Positions 4,620 to 5,043 of a DNA stretch of 5,043 nt are shown here, piece by piece. The stretch covers positions 1-5,043 of the forward strand of contig CALDJI010000099.1 of assembly GCA_937901805.1 (NCBI GenBank). The letters run 5' to 3'. The notes beneath the pieces were generated by a model. It did not search any database. It worked only from the letters and a program-made list of their open reading frames with translations, and had not been told where the DNA came from. The DNA comes from an uncultured Clostridia bacterium (lineage in GTDB: Bacteria > Bacillota > Clostridia > Oscillospirales > Ruminococcaceae). A program made the translations under genes and the position numbers. How positions within the stretch are numbered: position 1 is the first letter of the stretch; each line of letters starts with the position of its first letter.

Positions 4620-5043
4620 GCCTGCTCCTGATGGGTTTTCTCATAGTGTTCGCAAAAACCCTTTAAAATACATTCTTCACATTTTGGCGAACGAGCCTTG
4701 CAGATATCCCTGCCGTAAAGCACCAGCCGATGACAAAAATCATTGGATTCCTCCGGCGGAAGGATCTCCCTGAGTTGTATTTCCACCTTTTTCGGATCTT
4801 TTGTTGTAGACAGTCCAAGCAGATTGGTAATCCGGATACAATGAGTATCGCATACGACGGCCGGTTTATGGTAGATATCCCCCACTACCAGATTGGCGGT
4901 TTTTCTGCCGACACCCGGAAGTTTCACAAGTTCTTCTACCGTATCCGGCAGTATACCATGATACTGATCCCGCAGCATAATACACATATTGACGATATCT
5001 CTGGCTTTTGTTTTAAAAAAACCGCAGGGACGGACAATCGCCT
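4616..5043 (-). CDS. nth: Endonuclease III, C-terminal part (N-terminus beyond window)
   Basis: A bifunctional DNA glycosylase/AP lyase of base excision repair that removes oxidised pyrimidines. The reading frame is open to the right edge, so about 142 residues are visible of a usual ~210; the ATG at 4985-4987 is internal. The helix-hairpin-helix LPGVGRKTA carries the catalytic lysine (codon 4901-4903). The catalytic Asp is in the segment VCDTHCIRI (codon 4847-4849). The C-terminal 4Fe-4S loop has the canonical spacing C-x6-C-x2-C-x5-C (DICKARSPKCEECILKGFC). The FCHRLVLYGRD and PPEESNDF wording is typical of Clostridia homologues. The gene heads the visible operon and its stop overlaps the DUF218 start by four bases. 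Confidence 0.96.
   Translation of the reverse strand, partial: AIVRPCGFFKTKARDIVNMCIMLRDQYHGILPDTVEELVKLPGVGRKTANLVVGDIYHKPAVVCDTHCIRITNLLGLSTTKDPKKVEIQLREILPPEESNDFCHRLVLYGRDICKARSPKCEECILKGFCEHYEKTHQEQA

Noticed and set aside
1..5043. Mobile element, prophage, CRISPR or defence system
   Set aside because: No transposase, integrase, Cas, toxin-antitoxin or repeat-spacer structure is visible; all main genes are core-type chromosomal genes.

Overview
The window looks like ordinary chromosomal DNA from a low-to-mid-GC Clostridia-type Firmicute, possibly a gut Oscillospiraceae/Lachnospiraceae relative. The basis is strong AGGAGG-type ribosome sites, one TTG start, compact rho-independent terminators, and protein variants typical of Clostridia: the Nth segment DTHCIRI followed by FCHRLVLYGRD, a small HEAT-repeat DNA alkylation repair protein, and an FlK-like thioesterase. 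The genus is not resolved. I saw no phage, insertion sequence, CRISPR array, tRNA or rRNA.

Layout. At 1-910 (minus) is the N-terminal 303 residues of carB, the large subunit of carbamoyl phosphate synthase, cut by the window edge. Its own promoter (971-999) sits in a 243-bp gap that also holds a notable inverted repeat and the terminator (1108-1141) of the next gene. At 1154-2308 (minus) is a complete PLP-dependent alpha-oxoamine synthase of the BioF/Kbl family, started by TTG. It stands alone, with no biotin or threonine-degradation genes beside it. A 205-bp divergent promoter region separates it from an AlkD-like DNA alkylation repair gene at 2514-3257 (plus), which ends in a strong hairpin at 3263-3291.

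The right part is a minus-strand operon converging on that hairpin. It runs from nth (endonuclease III, N-terminus off the window) through a membrane-anchored DUF218/YdcF-type protein (4-base ATGA overlap with nth) to an FlK-like hot-dog thioesterase (20-bp gap). A possible 46-codon GTG-started ORF or gene remnant may follow, overlapping the thioesterase end.

How they work together: the genes mostly do separate housekeeping jobs, namely pyrimidine/arginine precursor supply, base excision repair (Nth and the AlkD-like protein), an envelope-associated DUF218 activity and acyl-CoA hydrolysis. I find no convincing new multi-gene system. The points most worth a second look are the orphan alpha-oxoamine synthase with mixed BioF/Kbl features, the half-site cluster around the carB promoter, the repeat-rich divergent promoter, and the small ORF at 3294-3434.
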